64,000 nucleotides of DNA from Pasteurella bettyae CCUG 2042 (GCF_000262245.1 NZ_AJSX01000041.1:62001-126000), one strand, 5' to 3'; shown: positions 10,173-22,585, counted from the first letter of the stretch. The notes: generated from the letters alone by a model not told the origin. Made by a program: numbers and translations.

Positions 10173-11609
10173 TTAGTTATTTTCCGTTGACCATAATTCC
10201 ACAAGTTGGCGAGATAATTTACTCACATTACCTGCACCTTGTGCTAATACTAGATCACCGTCTTGAAGTATTTGCTCCATAATTTCAGGTAATTGTGCGG
10301 TATCGGTAACTAAAATTGGGTCTACTTTTCCTAAATTACGAATTGAACGACATAAGGAACGGCTGTCTGCTCCTGCAATTGGGGTCTCACCAGCAGCATA
10401 TACATCTAACATAATCAATGCATCAACTTGTGATAACACTTGTACAAAATCATCAAAAAGATCTCTTGTACGGGTATAGCGATGAGGCTGAAAAATCATC
10501 ACTATACGTTTATTCTCCCAACCTTGACGTGCTGCCTGAATAGTTACATTAACTTCAGTTGGATGATGACCATAATCATCAACTAACATAACTTTACCAC
10601 AAGAACGGCTAAATACACCTAGTTGATCAAAACGACGTCCAGCACCTTGGAAATCAGCTAATGCAGCTAAAATAGCCTCATTACGAATCCCCTCTTCTTT
10701 AGCTACAGCTAATGCTGCTGTTGCGTTTAAAGCATTATGTTTACCAGGGACATTTAATAATACATCAATACGTTCATTGCTTGGAGTAATTACCGTATAC
10801 TGCCCTTGAAAGCCTGTTTGCTGATAATTTTCAATACGATAGTCAGCATTCTCAGCAAAACCATAAGTAATAACAGGACGGCCAATTTGTGGCATTAACT
10901 CAGCCAATACAGGATCATCTGCACAAATAACAGCTAAGCCATAAAAAGGTAAATTATGTAAAAAATTTACATAAGTCTGTTTCATTTCTTCAAAGCTACC
11001 ATGATAAGTATCCATATGATCAGGTTCAATATTAGTCACTACTGATACCATTGGTTGCAAATGTAAAAATGAAGCATCGCTTTCATCTGCTTCAGCAATT
11101 AAATAACGGCTTGCACCTAAATGAGCATTAGTTCCAACCGATTTAACCAAACCACCATTTACAAAAGTGGGATCAAGACCTGCCTGAGCATATACCATAG
11201 AAATCATTGCTGTAGTCGTTGTTTTTCCATGTGTACCCGCCACCGCAATTCCATGACGAAAACGCATAAGCTCTGCTAACATTTGTGCACGTTGAATCAC
11301 AGGAATACGATTTTCTTTTGCTGCTACAAGTTCTGGATTATCTTGATGAATTGCACTCGATACGACAACTACACTAGCACCATTCACATTTTCAGCTTGG
11401 TGTCCAATAAAAATTTTAGCGCCTGCTTGTGCAATGCGTTGAGTTACTAGCCCATCAGAAATATCTGAGCCCGAAATCTGATAACCTTCGTTTAATAAAA
11501 TTTCAGCAATACCGCTCATTCCCGCACCACCAATACCGATAAAATGAATTTGTTTAACTCGGCGCATTTCAGGAATAATTTTTCGAACTGTTTCTTGGAA
11601 ATCTTTCAT
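10173..11609 (-). CDS. murC: UDP-N-acetylmuramate--L-alanine ligase
   Basis: The first Mur ligase, adding L-alanine to UDP-MurNAc in the cytoplasm. Motifs in order: [18 protein letters not shown] (UDP-MurNAc domain), [16 protein letters not shown] (ATP P-loop), [22 protein letters not shown], and [11 protein letters not shown] in the C-terminal domain. The start is uncertain: ATG 11627 adds six residues (484 total), ATG 11609 gives 478, closer to the family. Neither has a strong Shine-Dalgarno sequence, although an AGAGA stretch precedes 11609. Confidence 0.94.
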   Translation of the reverse strand: MKDFQETVRKIIPEMRRVKQIHFIGIGGAGMSGIAEILLNEGYQISGSDISDGLVTQRIAQAGAKIFIGHQAENVNGASVVVVSSAIHQDNPELVAAKENRIPVIQRAQMLAELMRFRHGIAVAGTHGKTTTTAMISMVYAQAGLDPTFVNGGLVKSVGTNAHLGASRYLIAEADESDASFLHLQPMVSVVTNIEPDHMDTYHGSFEEMKQTYVNFLHNLPFYGLAVICADDPVLAELMPQIGRPVITYGFAENADYRIENYQQTGFQGQYTVITPSNERIDVLLNVPGKHNALNATAALAVAKEEGIRNEAILAALADFQGAGRRFDQLGVFSRSCGKVMLVDDYGHHPTEVNVTIQAARQGWENKRIVMIFQPHRYTRTRDLFDDFVQVLSQVDALIMLDVYAAGETPIAGADSRSLCRSIRNLGKVDPILVTDTAQLPEIMEQILQDGDLVLAQGAGNVSKLSRQLVELWSTENN

Positions 11610-11674
11610 TCTTATGGTCTCTTTCATTTCTTATTCATGGATAAAATGATTTATCATCATCTTATTTATATTTT

Positions 11675-12736
11675 TTAATTTGCGTTTTCAATAATCACTT
11701 CGGCTACACGTTGTGCTGCTAAAGGTGCTGACATTGATTTTGATTTAATCGCCATTGAAAGTAATTTCTCACGATCTAATTCATTAAGTAGATCCACAAT
11801 TACATCAGCATTTAATTCAGATTGTTGAACAATTTTTGCCGCTCCCACATCCGCTAAATATTTAGCATTCAAATATTGTTGTTGATCTTTATGTTGAAAT
11901 GGTACAAAAATTGCAGGTGTCCCTACAGCAGCTAATTCACAAACGGTCAATGCACCAGAACGACAAATAACAATATCAGCCCAAGCATAGGCTTCTGCTA
12001 TATTGTCAATAAACTCTGTAATTTTTACGTTTTCACTTAACGCATTTTTTTGCTGATAAAGTGCCGTAATATTTTCTACAGAACCTGCTCCTACTTGATG
12101 ATGAACTTCCAGCTTTTCACCTAAACGGGCAACAACTTCAGGCAAGGTTAAATTTAATACTCTCGCACCTTGACTACCACCAACAACAAGCAAACGTAAT
12201 TTACCAAAACGTCCCGTAAAACGTTGCTCAGGATTCGCAATAGTGAAAAAATCTTGGCGAACCGGATTCCCCACAACTTCTGCATTTGGAAATGCCGTAG
12301 GAAAAGCTTGTAATACACGTTTGGCAATTTTGGATAACCAAACATTGGTTAATCCGGCCACGGCATTTTGCTCATGTAAAATTACAGGAACACCACAAAG
12401 TTTAGCTGCAATACCACCAGGGCCAGAGACATATCCCCCCATCCCAAGTACAGCATCAGGCTTTTGTTTTTGGATAATTTTACGTGCTTGCATTATAGCA
12501 CGACAAATCGCAAAAGGTGCGGTTAATAAGGCCTTAATTCCTTTACCTCTTAAGCCTGAAATTTGGATAAATTCAATAGGGATGCCATGTTTAGGAACAA
12601 GTTGTGCTTCCATCCTATCTTTTGTACCTAACCAGCAAATCTCCCAACCTTGTTGTTGTAGATATTGTGCCACGGCGATTGCAGGAAATACATGACCGCC
12701 AGTTCCCCCTGCCATTACTAATAATTTTTTTGCCAC
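11675..12736 (-). CDS. murG: UDP-GlcNAc:lipid I N-acetylglucosaminyltransferase
   Basis: A peripheral inner-membrane GT28 glycosyltransferase that turns lipid I into lipid II, 353 residues. The N-terminal glycine-rich loop [19 protein letters not shown], the [13 protein letters not shown] loop, [11 protein letters not shown] and the nucleotide-binding [16 protein letters not shown] segment are all present. It sits between ftsW (9 bases) and murC (about 65 bases). Confidence 0.97.
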   Translation of the reverse strand: MAKKLLVMAGGTGGHVFPAIAVAQYLQQQGWEICWLGTKDRMEAQLVPKHGIPIEFIQISGLRGKGIKALLTAPFAICRAIMQARKIIQKQKPDAVLGMGGYVSGPGGIAAKLCGVPVILHEQNAVAGLTNVWLSKIAKRVLQAFPTAFPNAEVVGNPVRQDFFTIANPEQRFTGRFGKLRLLVVGGSQGARVLNLTLPEVVARLGEKLEVHHQVGAGSVENITALYQQKNALSENVKITEFIDNIAEAYAWADIVICRSGALTVCELAAVGTPAIFVPFQHKDQQQYLNAKYLADVGAAKIVQQSELNADVIVDLLNELDREKLLSMAIKSKSMSAPLAAQRVAEVIIENAN

Positions 12737-12745
12737 ATTAAATCC

Positions 12746-13936
12746 TTAATCATCTTTTAAGCGAGCATGACCACCACGCATTAAGCGATTTTCATGATCA
12801 ATACGTAATAAAATTGCAATACTTACAGACATAATCACTAAACTTGAACCACCATAACTCACAAGAGGGAAAGTTAATCCTTTTGTTGGCAGTAACCCTA
12901 ACGCCATACCAAGATTGACAAAACCTTGGAAAAAAATCCAAAAACTAATTCCAAAAGCAAAGAAACCTTTAAAACGTTGTTCAATTTGTAATGATTCTCG
13001 TCCAATTTTAATTGCACGAAAGACTAACAAGGCTAATAAAGCAATAATAATCATGATACCTAAAAAACCAAACTCCTCTCCAACAACAGCCATAACGAAG
13101 TCAGTATGAGCTTCGGGTAAGTATTCCAATTTTTGAATAGAATTACCTAATCCCTCACCAGTAAACTCACCTCGACCAAATGCCATTAAGGAATTGGATA
13201 ATTGGAAGCCTGTACCATAGGGATCTTTAAAGGGGTCCATGAAACCAGTAATACGTTTCATTCGATATGCCGATGACACCACTAATACCACAAAAAGAAA
13301 TGCGCCTACGCCAATTAAAAATAAAAATTGGTAAATATTAGCACCTACAACAAATAGCAAGCCAAAGGTAATAATAAAGAGTACTACGGTGCTACCTAAG
13401 TCAGGTTGAAGAATGAGTAATGCACCTAAAAAGCCCATCACTAATAAAGGCTTAAAAGCACTCAATTTTTTACTTCTCACTTCATCATAACGGCGAGTAA
13501 AATAACCAGCTAAGAAACAAATCAAAGCAAGTTTTGCAAATTCTGCGGGCTGGAAGTTAAATACGATCATCGGAATCCAACGACGTGCACCATTTACTGA
13601 TTTACCAATTCCAGGAATTAATACCAAGATTAATAAGATGACCGCAATAATGAAGAGTTTTTTGTGCCATGATTCCCAAGTTTCCATTGGCACTTTAACA
13701 AAATAATAGCAAACCCCGATAGAGAGAATTACATATAATGCATCACGCTTAGCAAAATAGAAAGGATCATCAAATAAACGAGTGCCGACAGGAATAGATG
13801 CTGACGTCACCATAATAAAACCAACAAATAATAATACAATAAATAACCATGCGAGCGAACGATCATAGAGTACATTAGTTGGTGTTAAAGTCGTCCAACG
13901 TTTATAAGTATCTTTGACTTTATTAAAAATTTCCAT
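12746..13936 (-). CDS. ftsW: Septal peptidoglycan glycosyltransferase FtsW (SEDS family)
   Basis: A polytopic membrane protein of 396 residues with about ten hydrophobic segments. FtsW polymerises septal glycan together with FtsI (PBP3). SEDS motifs are visible: NGARRWI, QPAEFAKLALICFLA, LQPDLGSTVVL, the YLPEAHTDFVMAVVGEEFG loop and the C-terminal GLTFPLVSYGGSSL. It sits between murD and murG in the usual dcw order. Confidence 0.97.
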   Translation of the reverse strand: MEIFNKVKDTYKRWTTLTPTNVLYDRSLAWLFIVLLFVGFIMVTSASIPVGTRLFDDPFYFAKRDALYVILSIGVCYYFVKVPMETWESWHKKLFIIAVILLILVLIPGIGKSVNGARRWIPMIVFNFQPAEFAKLALICFLAGYFTRRYDEVRSKKLSAFKPLLVMGFLGALLILQPDLGSTVVLFIITFGLLFVVGANIYQFLFLIGVGAFLFVVLVVSSAYRMKRITGFMDPFKDPYGTGFQLSNSLMAFGRGEFTGEGLGNSIQKLEYLPEAHTDFVMAVVGEEFGFLGIMIIIALLALLVFRAIKIGRESLQIEQRFKGFFAFGISFWIFFQGFVNLGMALGLLPTKGLTFPLVSYGGSSLVIMSVSIAILLRIDHENRLMRGGHARLKDD

Positions 13937-13964
13937 TCAAAACCTAACTGAATTATTTAAATAA

Positions 13965-15284
13965 TTAATTGGCAACATAAAGTTTAGCTAAACGAGTAAA
14001 TTCTTCACCGCGTTTTTCAAAAGAAGCAAACTGATCTAAACTTGCACAAGCGGGCGATAACAATACCATATCACCTGAAGATAAAGTTGGACGTAACGAT
14101 TCTATCGCTTGTTCCATTGTATCAAATAATTGGCTTTGAGCTGATAGTTTTGCCAACTTAGTACCATCTTGACCGAAACAATAACAATAGATTTCAGGTT
14201 TGTTTATCAGTTTTTCTAATTCAGAAAAATCAGCACCTTTGCCGTCACCACCTAATAATAAGTGCAATTTACCTTCAACCTGTAATCCTGTTAATGCTGC
14301 TACAGTGCTTCCTACATTAGTTGCTTTAGAATCATTAATCCAGCGTACACCATTTGCCATATGTGTTAATTGAAAACGATGCTCTAAGCCCGTAAAATTT
14401 TGAAGTGCGGTACGAATTCCAGAAATTTCAATGTTAGCTGCTTGAGCCAGTGCTATAGAGGCTAGAGCATTCATATAGTTATGACGACCAGTCAGTTTCA
14501 TTTGTTCACAGCTAATCACAACTTCATTTTGTGCCATTAGGTAGGTTTTAGTATTTTCAGTTTTTAACCAATAATCGGCATGATGTTCAGCAAAGCTTAC
14601 TTGATAAATCGCACTTTGTTTTCCATCTTCTTTAGTTAATGGATCCTCCGCATTAACTACAGCAGTTTGGCAGTTTTGATAGATTTTTAGTTTAGCTTGA
14701 CGATAATCCTCTAAATCAATATAACGATTCATATGATCTTCAGTCACATTTAATACCGTGGCAGCAATAGCTTTTAAACTATAGGTAGTTTCTAATTGAA
14801 AACTTGATAATTCAAGCACATAAAGATCATGGCCTTGATTCAATAAAGATAACGCTGGAATACCAATATTACCGCCCATACCAACATTAATTCCAGCGGC
14901 TTTCGCCATTTCAGCCACTAATGTGGTGACAGTGCTTTTCCCATTTGAGCCAGTAATTCCAATAATCGGTTTATCTGCTTCACGGCAAAATAATTCAATA
15001 TCACCAATCACTTCAACACCAGCAGCAAGTGCGATCTGAATTTCAGGCGTTTTTACTGCAAGTCCAGGGCTAATAACGATGATGTCACTATCTAGTAGCC
15101 ATTGTTGATTTAAACTTCCCGTATGTAAAGGAATAGATTTATCTAGTTGCTCTGCGCCTACAGGAGATTGGCGTGTATCAATAACCCGTACATTCGCTTG
15201 TTTTGCTTTCAAAAAATTAATACAAGATAAACCTGTTTTGCCTAAACCAATAATGGTAATTTTTTTACCTTGATAGTCCGCCAT
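13965..15284 (-). CDS. murD: UDP-N-acetylmuramoylalanine--D-glutamate ligase
   Basis: Adds D-glutamate to UDP-MurNAc-L-Ala; 439 residues, the normal size. Motifs: IIGLGKTGLSCINFL at the N-terminus, GITGSNGKSTVTTLVAEM as P-loop, LNVTEDHMNRY, and WINDSKATNVGSTVAALTG with the C-terminal LLLGGDGKGADFSEL. An uptake sequence at 14403-14411 lies inside the gene. Neighbours are mraY and ftsW. Confidence 0.97.
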   Translation of the reverse strand: MADYQGKKITIIGLGKTGLSCINFLKAKQANVRVIDTRQSPVGAEQLDKSIPLHTGSLNQQWLLDSDIIVISPGLAVKTPEIQIALAAGVEVIGDIELFCREADKPIIGITGSNGKSTVTTLVAEMAKAAGINVGMGGNIGIPALSLLNQGHDLYVLELSSFQLETTYSLKAIAATVLNVTEDHMNRYIDLEDYRQAKLKIYQNCQTAVVNAEDPLTKEDGKQSAIYQVSFAEHHADYWLKTENTKTYLMAQNEVVISCEQMKLTGRHNYMNALASIALAQAANIEISGIRTALQNFTGLEHRFQLTHMANGVRWINDSKATNVGSTVAALTGLQVEGKLHLLLGGDGKGADFSELEKLINKPEIYCYCFGQDGTKLAKLSAQSQLFDTMEQAIESLRPTLSSGDMVLLSPACASLDQFASFEKRGEEFTRLAKLYVAN

Positions 15285-15313
15285 GTTGTGCCTGCCTTTA
15301 TTTATTCTTTTTA

Positions 15314-16396
15314 TTAACGTAATTTAAGTGTTACTAAGCCAAGTAATACAAGAATTAATGAAATAATCCAAAAACGAATGATTACTCGAGGTTCTGGCCA
15401 GCCTTTTAATTCATAATGATGATGAATTGGTGCCATGCGAAAAATACGTTTTTTACGTAATTTATAGGAGCCCACTTGTAAAATCACAGAAACAGTTTCC
15501 ATAACAAAAACACCGCCCATAATCACCAATAAAAATTCTTGTCGAACTAATACTGCTAGCACACCTAAAGCACCACCTAATGCCAATGATCCAACATCGC
15601 CCATAAATAGTTGAGCAGGATAAGTGTTAAACCACAAAAAACCTAATCCTGCACCGACAATTGCAGTACAAAAGATAACTAATTCGGAGGTATGTTTTAT
15701 ATAAGGAATATATAAGTATTTTGAAATTTCAATATTACCTGTCGCCCATGCAATAATTCCGAAAGCACCAGCAACAAAGACTGTTGGCATAATAGCCAAG
15801 CCATCTAAACCATCTGTTAAATTTACAGCATTACTGGTTCCCACAATAACAAAATAGGAAAAAATAATATAAAACACACCTAATTGTGGCATGATATCTT
15901 TGAAAAAAGGCACGACTAAGCGAGTAGCATCGGTATCTTTTCCCATTGCATACATCATGAATACAGCAATTAATGCAACAGCAGATAACCAAAAATACTT
16001 CCAACGAGGAATTAATCCATCTGTATTTTTACGAGTAATTTTACGATAATCGTCAACAAAACCTACTGCACCATAGCCTAATAAAACAAATAGACTAATC
16101 CAAATATATGGATTAGTTAAGTTTCCCCAAAGTAAAGTACTTGCGGTAATCGCAAACAAAATCATGATACCTCCCATTGTTGGAGTACCACGCTTACTAA
16201 AATGACTTTCAGGACCATCATTACGCACTTCTTGTCCAAACTTTAAAAGCTGTAAACGACGAATCACCTCAGGCCCAATCCATAATGAAATTAATAACGC
16301 CGTTAATAATGCTAATACTGCACGAAATGACAAATAGGATACTACATTAAAAATAGAGAAATATTGTTGTAAATATTCAGCAAGCCAAACTAACAT
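15314..16396 (-). CDS. mraY: Phospho-N-acetylmuramoyl-pentapeptide transferase
   Basis: An integral membrane enzyme (360 residues, about ten helices) that transfers phospho-MurNAc-pentapeptide to undecaprenyl phosphate, making lipid I. Active-site landmarks are [22 protein letters not shown], the [12 protein letters not shown] segment and [15 protein letters not shown]. Its start overlaps the end of murF by 7 bases. Confidence 0.97.
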   Translation of the reverse strand: MLVWLAEYLQQYFSIFNVVSYLSFRAVLALLTALLISLWIGPEVIRRLQLLKFGQEVRNDGPESHFSKRGTPTMGGIMILFAITASTLLWGNLTNPYIWISLFVLLGYGAVGFVDDYRKITRKNTDGLIPRWKYFWLSAVALIAVFMMYAMGKDTDATRLVVPFFKDIMPQLGVFYIIFSYFVIVGTSNAVNLTDGLDGLAIMPTVFVAGAFGIIAWATGNIEISKYLYIPYIKHTSELVIFCTAIVGAGLGFLWFNTYPAQLFMGDVGSLALGGALGVLAVLVRQEFLLVIMGGVFVMETVSVILQVGSYKLRKKRIFRMAPIHHHYELKGWPEPRVIIRFWIISLILVLLGLVTLKLR

Positions 16397-17772
16397 TTGA
16401 AACTATCCTTTAAAGAATTGATCACATCTTCCATTTTCATTGAACGTGATCCTTTAGCTAATAACACGACTTTTTGATTATCTTTTAATTTTTCATTAAT
16501 TAATTCTTTTAGATAATTTGATAATCCAGTTTTGTCGGTAAAATGTGCACCATGGCAAGCTGCAGCAATTGCGGCACTCTCATGTCCATAAGAGGTAACA
16601 AAGTCTAAATTAGCTGCTTGTGCAAACTCTGCAACTTCACGGTGACAACGGCGTGTATTTTCTCCTAACTCTGCCATATCTCCAACAACTAAAATGCGAT
16701 ATGCTTGATATTTTTCTAATACACTAATTGCTGACTTCAAAGAACCCACATTAGCATTATAAGTATCATCTAATAATAATAAGTTTTCAGATACTTGAAT
16801 TGGGTATAACCGACCTTTTACTTGAGATTGTTGTTCAAGGCCTTTTTTAACCTGTTCTAAGCTGGCACCAACATTCATTGCCAAGGCTGTGGCAGCTAAT
16901 GCATTACTAACATTATGTTCGCCAAGATAAGGCAAGTTAATATTAATTTCACCTTTTGGCGTATGTAAAATAAAAGTAGAACCAGTTGAGGTAATTCGTG
17001 TATTTTTAGCGTAAAAATCCGCTTCTGTATTATCAGAAGAAAAGGATTGAACTTCCGAACCGTTAATCTCCTTTCCCCATAAAGGTAGATAATGACAATT
17101 CAAATTGATGATGGCAATACCATCAGCCATTAGCCCTCGATAAATTTCACCTTTTGCTTTGGCGACACCCTCAATACTACCAAAACCCTCTAAATGTGCA
17201 GAGGCGACATTATTAATCAATGCGACATTTGGGCGGACTAAACTCGTGGTGTAAGCAATTTCACCTTGATGATTCGCCCCCAACTCAATAACTGCAAACT
17301 TATGCTGTTCAGTTAAGCGTAATAATGTTAACGGCACACCAATATCATTATTAAAATTGCCATTCGTAAAAAGTACTGAATCAGCATTTCCATCAACTTG
17401 TTGTAAAATTGATGCTGTCATTTCTTTAACGGTTGTTTTGCCTGATGAGCCTGTCATTGCTACAGTCATTGGAGCAATTTCAGCTTTCAGCCAAGCAGCT
17501 AATTGACCTAAAGCTAAACGAGTATCTTGAACAATAATTTGCGGGACATTAATCTGACATTTATGATCCACAACTACAGCAATACAACCTTGCTCAACGG
17601 CTTTATCTAGATAACTATGTGCATCAAACTTTTCACCTTTTAAGGCAAAGAAAAGTCCATTTATGGTAGATTGGCGAGTATCTGTACTCACATTTTCTAC
17701 CTCTATCGTTTCATCACCAATTAATTTTGCTTTCAAAATATCAGCAATTTTTTTTACATTTAATTTAATCAT
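16390..17772 (-). CDS. murF: UDP-MurNAc-tripeptide--D-alanyl-D-alanine ligase
   Basis: Adds the D-Ala-D-Ala dipeptide, completing UDP-MurNAc-pentapeptide; 460 residues. Motifs: NVSTDTRQ near the N-terminus, the P-loop [31 protein letters not shown], and [17 protein letters not shown] followed by [10 protein letters not shown]. It is separated from murE by a 58-base gap that holds an uptake sequence at 17806-17814. Confidence 0.97.
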   Translation of the reverse strand: MIKLNVKKIADILKAKLIGDETIEVENVSTDTRQSTINGLFFALKGEKFDAHSYLDKAVEQGCIAVVVDHKCQINVPQIIVQDTRLALGQLAAWLKAEIAPMTVAMTGSSGKTTVKEMTASILQQVDGNADSVLFTNGNFNNDIGVPLTLLRLTEQHKFAVIELGANHQGEIAYTTSLVRPNVALINNVASAHLEGFGSIEGVAKAKGEIYRGLMADGIAIINLNCHYLPLWGKEINGSEVQSFSSDNTEADFYAKNTRITSTGSTFILHTPKGEININLPYLGEHNVSNALAATALAMNVGASLEQVKKGLEQQSQVKGRLYPIQVSENLLLLDDTYNANVGSLKSAISVLEKYQAYRILVVGDMAELGENTRRCHREVAEFAQAANLDFVTSYGHESAAIAAACHGAHFTDKTGLSNYLKELINEKLKDNQKVVLLAKGSRSMKMEDVINSLKDSFKC

Positions 17773-17830
17773 TATGTTCTTCTTATTCTGTAAAAGAATG
17801 TTTAAAAGTGCGGTAGACTTTTAGAAAAAT

Positions 17831-19297
17831 TTAATTTAGATACCGTTTTGCTATTTCTTGATCTGAAAAATGATGTTTTGTCGTACCAATAATTTGATAA
17901 TCTTCATGACCTTTACCAGCAATCAAAATAACATCATTTTCTACCGCACTTTGCACTGCGGTCTTAATTGCTTGCTCTCGGTCATGGATTACTTTAATCT
18001 GCTCTGGCTGTTTAAAGCCAACAACAATATCTTGCATAATTTTATGATGATCTTCTGTCCGAGGATTATCATCGGTTGCAATGACGACATCAGCAAACTG
18101 TTCGGCAATTTGCGCCATAATTGGACGTTTACCCGTATCACGATCGCCCCCACAGCCAAAAATACACCATAATCTACCATGACAATGAACACGTGCGGCT
18201 TGTAATGCTTTTTCAAGCGCATCTGGCGTATGTGCATAATCTACAATTACCGTTGGTTTATGTGGAGCATGAATCATTTCCATGCGTCCACAAACGCCTG
18301 TTAATTGAGAAACGGTTTTTAATAAATCAGTTAATGGATAATCGAGGGCTAACAATGTAGCTAATACGAGCAATAGATTACTCACATTAAATGCACCAAT
18401 AAGATGGCTTTCAATTTTTCCATTACCCCAGCTTGAATCAAATTCAATGGTTGCACCTTGACTATTAAATGAAACTGCGGTCGCTTTTAGCCAATTTTTT
18501 ACATTTGGTTGATAATTAGGATGACAACTGACTGCTACAGCTTCCGGTAAATCAATTAACCAATTAGCACCAACTTTATCATCTACATTAATAATTTGTT
18601 TTTTACACACCAATTCGCTAAATAAACGTTTTTTGGCTAATGCATAATTTTCCATGGTATGGTGATAATCAAGATGATCACGGCTAAGATTAGTAAAAAT
18701 ACCAGCAGCAAAATGCAATGCCTCAACTCGATGTTGAACTAATCCATGTGAAGATACTTCAATCGCAGCAAAATCCGCACCTTGCTTAACAAAATTAGCT
18801 AAGGAAGATTGAATTTCAATAGCAGAACCCGTGGTATTTGTTGCAGGTTTAACATGTCCAAATAATCCATTGCCAATAGTCCCCATAACCGCAGTGGTGT
18901 GACCTAATAATTGAGTCCATTGTGCCAATAATTGGGCGATAGTGGTTTTGCCATTTGTGCCAGTCACTCCCACTAGGGCTAACTGTTGTGATGGCTGTTG
19001 ATAAAAGATATCTGCAATCTGAGATAAATGTTTAGATAATTGATAATAGGCGATCACTGGGACATTTTGTTGCATTGAAACGGTTAAATGCTCATTGATA
19101 TTATCACTTTCCATCAAAACCGCACTTGCACCTGCATTAATAGCTTGAGAAATAAATTGACGACCATCCACCGCATGACCTTTGATTGCAACGAAAAGAC
19201 AGCCACACTTTACTGCACGGCTGTCTAATGTCATCTCATTCAATTCAATATCTTCGAATTGACTCCCCAAATTGAAAAGTGCGGTCAGTTTTCGCAT
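17831..19297 (-). CDS. murE: UDP-MurNAc-dipeptide--meso-diaminopimelate ligase
   Basis: Adds meso-diaminopimelate to UDP-MurNAc-L-Ala-D-Glu; 488 residues. The P-loop is [19 protein letters not shown], and the amino-acid specificity motif reads DNPR ([10 protein letters not shown]), the signature for diaminopimelate rather than lysine. The extreme N-terminus is unusual in being written by an uptake sequence (19277-19285), giving residues Thr-Ala-Leu-Phe after MRKL. Two more uptake cores lie inside the gene (17943, 19119). It follows ftsI by 17 bases. Confidence 0.97.
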   Translation of the reverse strand: MRKLTALFNLGSQFEDIELNEMTLDSRAVKCGCLFVAIKGHAVDGRQFISQAINAGASAVLMESDNINEHLTVSMQQNVPVIAYYQLSKHLSQIADIFYQQPSQQLALVGVTGTNGKTTIAQLLAQWTQLLGHTTAVMGTIGNGLFGHVKPATNTTGSAIEIQSSLANFVKQGADFAAIEVSSHGLVQHRVEALHFAAGIFTNLSRDHLDYHHTMENYALAKKRLFSELVCKKQIINVDDKVGANWLIDLPEAVAVSCHPNYQPNVKNWLKATAVSFNSQGATIEFDSSWGNGKIESHLIGAFNVSNLLLVLATLLALDYPLTDLLKTVSQLTGVCGRMEMIHAPHKPTVIVDYAHTPDALEKALQAARVHCHGRLWCIFGCGGDRDTGKRPIMAQIAEQFADVVIATDDNPRTEDHHKIMQDIVVGFKQPEQIKVIHDREQAIKTAVQSAVENDVILIAGKGHEDYQIIGTTKHHFSDQEIAKRYLN

Positions 19298-19314
19298 AAT
19301 TTTATCTCTTATAA

Positions 19315-21162
19315 TTAATTAGTTTTTTCTGCCTTATCAGTTAACTGTTGGCTCAATTTATTCTCATTTAAACGAATCATTCGAGCCGTTCCCTTCTCTG
19401 TAGTAGGCGTACCATCAGGTGTAACATTACTTGCTCTCAATGCGTAGCCCATAATATTTGAAAATACAGGGGCAGAAACGGCACCACCATAATATTGCCC
19501 CGCCTTTGGATCATTAATCAAAATAACCAATGCAAAACGAGGATCTGTAACAGGAGCAATGCCTGCAGTATAAGCCATGTATTTATCCACATAACGGCCT
19601 TTCTCTAATTTTTTTGCTGTACCTGTTTTAATCGCGACTCGATAGCCATCAACTAATGCACGTTTATTCTTAATCGCCACTTTTTCCATCATATTTACAA
19701 CATCACGTGTAATTTTTTCAGAAAAAACACGATTACCAATAACAGGAGGATCAACTTTAGTAATAGAAAGTGGGCGATAAATGCCAAAGCTGCCTAATGT
19801 AACATAAGCACGAGCAATTTGTAATGGTGTTGCATTGATACCATAACCATAAGCAACATTCGCTCGTTCAATATCAGACCAACGTTTACGGTTGGCATTC
19901 AAAAAGCCTGCTTGTTCTCCCCCTAAACCTAAATCTGTAGATTTACCTAATCCTGCATTTTGGTAAGTTTCCATCAAGGCAGAAGGAGGCATGCGTAATG
20001 CCAAGCGACTTACACCTCGGTTAGATGAATTTTCTAGAATTTGATCTAAGGTTTGTTGATCTCGTGGCGCAACATCCTTAATTTCATGACCATTTAAGAT
20101 TAATGACCCCGTATTAATGACTTCATTGCGACGTACTGCGCCACGTTGAAGAGCAGTTAAAACAACGAAAGGTTTGATTGTTGAACCTGGCTCAAATGTA
20201 TCCGTGACAGCACGGTTCCGCATTAAATCTTCAGCAACGCCATTACGTTTATTCGGATTATAAGAAGGTGCATTAACCATTGCTAATACTTCACCAGTTC
20301 GAACATCAACTAAGACTGCGGTGCCTGATTCGGCTTTATTTTCAGCTACCGCTTTTTTGATTTCACGATAAACCATTGATTGAAGTTTTTCATCAATACT
20401 TAATACAACATCATGAGCATCATATTTTTTTACATCAGAAATATCTTCTACAATATTACCGTATTTATCTTTACGATAAGTACGAGAACCTGATTTACCC
20501 ACTAATAATGAATTAAAACTTTTTTCAATACCTTCAATACCATTATTATCTATATCTGTAAAACCTAACAAGTGGGCAGTTTCTTCAGCACGAGGATAAA
20601 AACGTCGAGAATCACTCTTTAATACCACACCAGTAATTTTTAATTTTTTCACATATTCAGCCGCACTTGGAGTAACTTGGCGTGCTAAATATTCAAAGCG
20701 AGAACGAGGATTTTTCTCAATGCGATTAACCAACTCTTTATAAGAAAGACCGATAGTGTCCGCTAGTGCTTTCCAACGCTCTTTATCTTCTAAGGAATTT
20801 TCATCAATAACAAATTTAGGATCTGCAACCACAGAATGCATTGGCACACTAACTGATAATAACTGTCCATTACGATCTAAAATAGAACCACGAACAGATT
20901 GAATTTCCTGAGTACGTAATGAACGTTTATCTGCTTCATCAGTTAATGCATCAACATTAACAATTTGCACGTATGCCGCTCGAGCAACTAATGCGAATAA
21001 ACCAAGACAAACTAAACCTAATATCCAACGATAACGACCTTTTAAAAAACTCGTTTCATAAATGATTTTAGGTTTATTCGGTTTTACTGCAATCGCAGGT
21101 TGTTTTTTCACAACTTTATTCGATTTAGGTAAAGGTTTGTTTACTTGATTAAATTTAACCAT
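19315..21162 (-). CDS. ftsI: Septal transpeptidase, penicillin-binding protein 3
   Basis: A class B penicillin-binding protein that cross-links septal peptidoglycan, 615 residues. There is a basic cytoplasmic N-terminus, one membrane helix ([19 protein letters not shown]), a PBP dimerisation domain beginning with [19 protein letters not shown], and the transpeptidase domain. Active-site motifs are the catalytic Ser in [12 protein letters not shown] (SxxK), SSN in [10 protein letters not shown], and KTG in [10 protein letters not shown]. It lies between ftsL and murE. Substitutions near KTG and SSN are a known route to beta-lactam resistance in Haemophilus; I did not attempt to call resistance alleles. 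Confidence 0.97.
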   Translation of the reverse strand: MVKFNQVNKPLPKSNKVVKKQPAIAVKPNKPKIIYETSFLKGRYRWILGLVCLGLFALVARAAYVQIVNVDALTDEADKRSLRTQEIQSVRGSILDRNGQLLSVSVPMHSVVADPKFVIDENSLEDKERWKALADTIGLSYKELVNRIEKNPRSRFEYLARQVTPSAAEYVKKLKITGVVLKSDSRRFYPRAEETAHLLGFTDIDNNGIEGIEKSFNSLLVGKSGSRTYRKDKYGNIVEDISDVKKYDAHDVVLSIDEKLQSMVYREIKKAVAENKAESGTAVLVDVRTGEVLAMVNAPSYNPNKRNGVAEDLMRNRAVTDTFEPGSTIKPFVVLTALQRGAVRRNEVINTGSLILNGHEIKDVAPRDQQTLDQILENSSNRGVSRLALRMPPSALMETYQNAGLGKSTDLGLGGEQAGFLNANRKRWSDIERANVAYGYGINATPLQIARAYVTLGSFGIYRPLSITKVDPPVIGNRVFSEKITRDVVNMMEKVAIKNKRALVDGYRVAIKTGTAKKLEKGRYVDKYMAYTAGIAPVTDPRFALVILINDPKAGQYYGGAVSAPVFSNIMGYALRASNVTPDGTPTTEKGTARMIRLNENKLSQQLTDKAEKTN

Positions 21163-21177
21163 GATTGATCATATCTA

Positions 21178-21498
21178 TTATTCTAAAATGATAACTTCTT
21201 GTTCACTATCAACGTGCTTCATTCCTAATTTCACTGTAGCAATAGCCTCAATACGAGTATTATCACTTTGTGTGGTTTCTTCTAACTTTAAATTCAAATA
21301 CTCATTTTCTAATGCTTGTTTTTCAAATACAAGTTCTCCTTTTTCAGATACTAATGCTCGAGTTTGATGAGTTATCCATATGGTACTTACAGCAGTTACC
21401 ACAATAGCCATAAGCAAACATAGTACAACTTTATTTGATGAAAAAAGGTCATCAATAATAATATTTTGTAGCGGATATCTTTCACTATTTGAAATCAT
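21178..21498 (-). CDS. ftsL: Cell division protein FtsL
   Basis: A small bitopic divisome protein of 106 residues with a cytoplasmic N-terminus ([19 protein letters not shown]), one membrane helix ([19 protein letters not shown]) and a periplasmic coiled-coil ([19 protein letters not shown]). FtsL, FtsB and FtsQ form the complex that activates FtsWI. The start overlaps the rsmH stop by 4 bases. Sequence conservation is low in this family, so the assignment rests mainly on position and architecture. Confidence 0.93.
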   Translation of the reverse strand: MISNSERYPLQNIIIDDLFSSNKVVLCLLMAIVVTAVSTIWITHQTRALVSEKGELVFEKQALENEYLNLKLEETTQSDNTRIEAIATVKLGMKHVDSEQEVIILE

Positions 21499-22463
21499 AA
21501 TATTCTCTCCGCCACACGTAATACCGCACTTCTAGCACGAGGATTTAGTTTAATTTCTTCATCGCTCGGTTGAATAGATTTACCAATCACTTTTAAAGTT
21601 TGATGGCGATTAATTTGATCTTCTCTTAAAGGTAATCCTTTAGGCACATCCTCACCCTTACTTTGCTTACGCATAAAATGTTTTACCATTCTATCTTCCA
21701 AAGAGTGAAAACTAATAATAGATAAACGGCCTTGTGGAGCAAGCACGGTTAAAGCCGATTTAAGAACACTTTCTAATTCATCTAATTCAGCATTAATATA
21801 AATACGAATTGCTTGGAAACTACGAGTTGCTGGGTGTTTATGTTTATCTTTAAAAGGTACGGATTGAGCAATTAATTCTGCTAATTCTAGTGTGCGAGTT
21901 AATGGTTTAGTCGCATTTTGTTGAGCATTTTTATTATAAGTCACAATAGAATGCGCAATACGTTTAGCAAAGCGTTCTTCACCAAAGGTTTTTAATACCC
22001 AAGCTAAATCAGATTCTGACACTTGCTCTAGCCATTGTGCTGCAGATAATCCTTTAGATGTATCCATACGCATATCTAATGGCCCATCTTTCATAAAACT
22101 AAAACCTCGTTCCGCATCATCTAACTGTGGAGATGACACACCAAGATCAAGCAAAATACCATCAATCTTACCGACTAAATTTAATTTTTCACAAATTTCA
22201 GGAATAGCAGAAAAGCTATGATGTTCAATATGAAAACGAGGGTCCGCAATTTGTTGTGCTACAGTAATCGCACTAGGATCACGATCAATAGCAATTAAAC
22301 GACCATTTTCACTCAGTTGAGAAAGAATTAAGCGAGAATGTCCACCACGACCAAACGTACCATCAATATAAATTCCTTTATCTTTCAATGCTAATCCGTT
22401 AACGGCTTCATGCAATAAAACCGTCATATGTTCAGGAGAAGAAAAAGTATGATGTTCGTTCAT
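21495..22463 (-). CDS. rsmH: 16S rRNA (cytosine-1402-N4)-methyltransferase
   Basis: A SAM-dependent methyltransferase (formerly MraW) modifying C1402 in the ribosomal P site; 322 residues. The SAM-binding motif is [13 protein letters not shown], followed by [10 protein letters not shown] and [20 protein letters not shown]. The C-terminal [15 protein letters not shown] block is characteristic. It lies second in the dcw cluster, 122 bases after mraZ, and that gap contains a 22-base palindrome. Confidence 0.97.
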   Translation of the reverse strand: MNEHHTFSSPEHMTVLLHEAVNGLALKDKGIYIDGTFGRGGHSRLILSQLSENGRLIAIDRDPSAITVAQQIADPRFHIEHHSFSAIPEICEKLNLVGKIDGILLDLGVSSPQLDDAERGFSFMKDGPLDMRMDTSKGLSAAQWLEQVSESDLAWVLKTFGEERFAKRIAHSIVTYNKNAQQNATKPLTRTLELAELIAQSVPFKDKHKHPATRSFQAIRIYINAELDELESVLKSALTVLAPQGRLSIISFHSLEDRMVKHFMRKQSKGEDVPKGLPLREDQINRHQTLKVIGKSIQPSDEEIKLNPRARSAVLRVAERIL

Positions 22464-22515
22464 AAATGTGCCTAATTACAAATTATAAAATTATAACATT
22501 TAGATAAGAGGTATT

Positions 22516-22537
22516 GCGGTGTACTTAAGTACACCGC
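22516..22537. repeat. Perfect 22-base palindrome between mraZ and rsmH
   Basis: GCGGTGTACTT is followed immediately by its reverse complement AAGTACACCGC, with no spacer. In RNA it would form a strong hairpin with a minimal loop. No U run follows on the minus strand, so it does not look like a simple terminator. A TATAAT-like element lies between it and rsmH on the minus strand. Confidence 0.8.
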
Positions 22538-22585
22538 TGACCTTGCTAGTGCTGCTGTTCTTTTAGAAAGATTATTCTTTCTTTA

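Noticed and set aside
12243-12695. 150-codon open frame antisense to murG
   Set aside because: A shadow of murG on the opposite strand with low-complexity composition and no family features.
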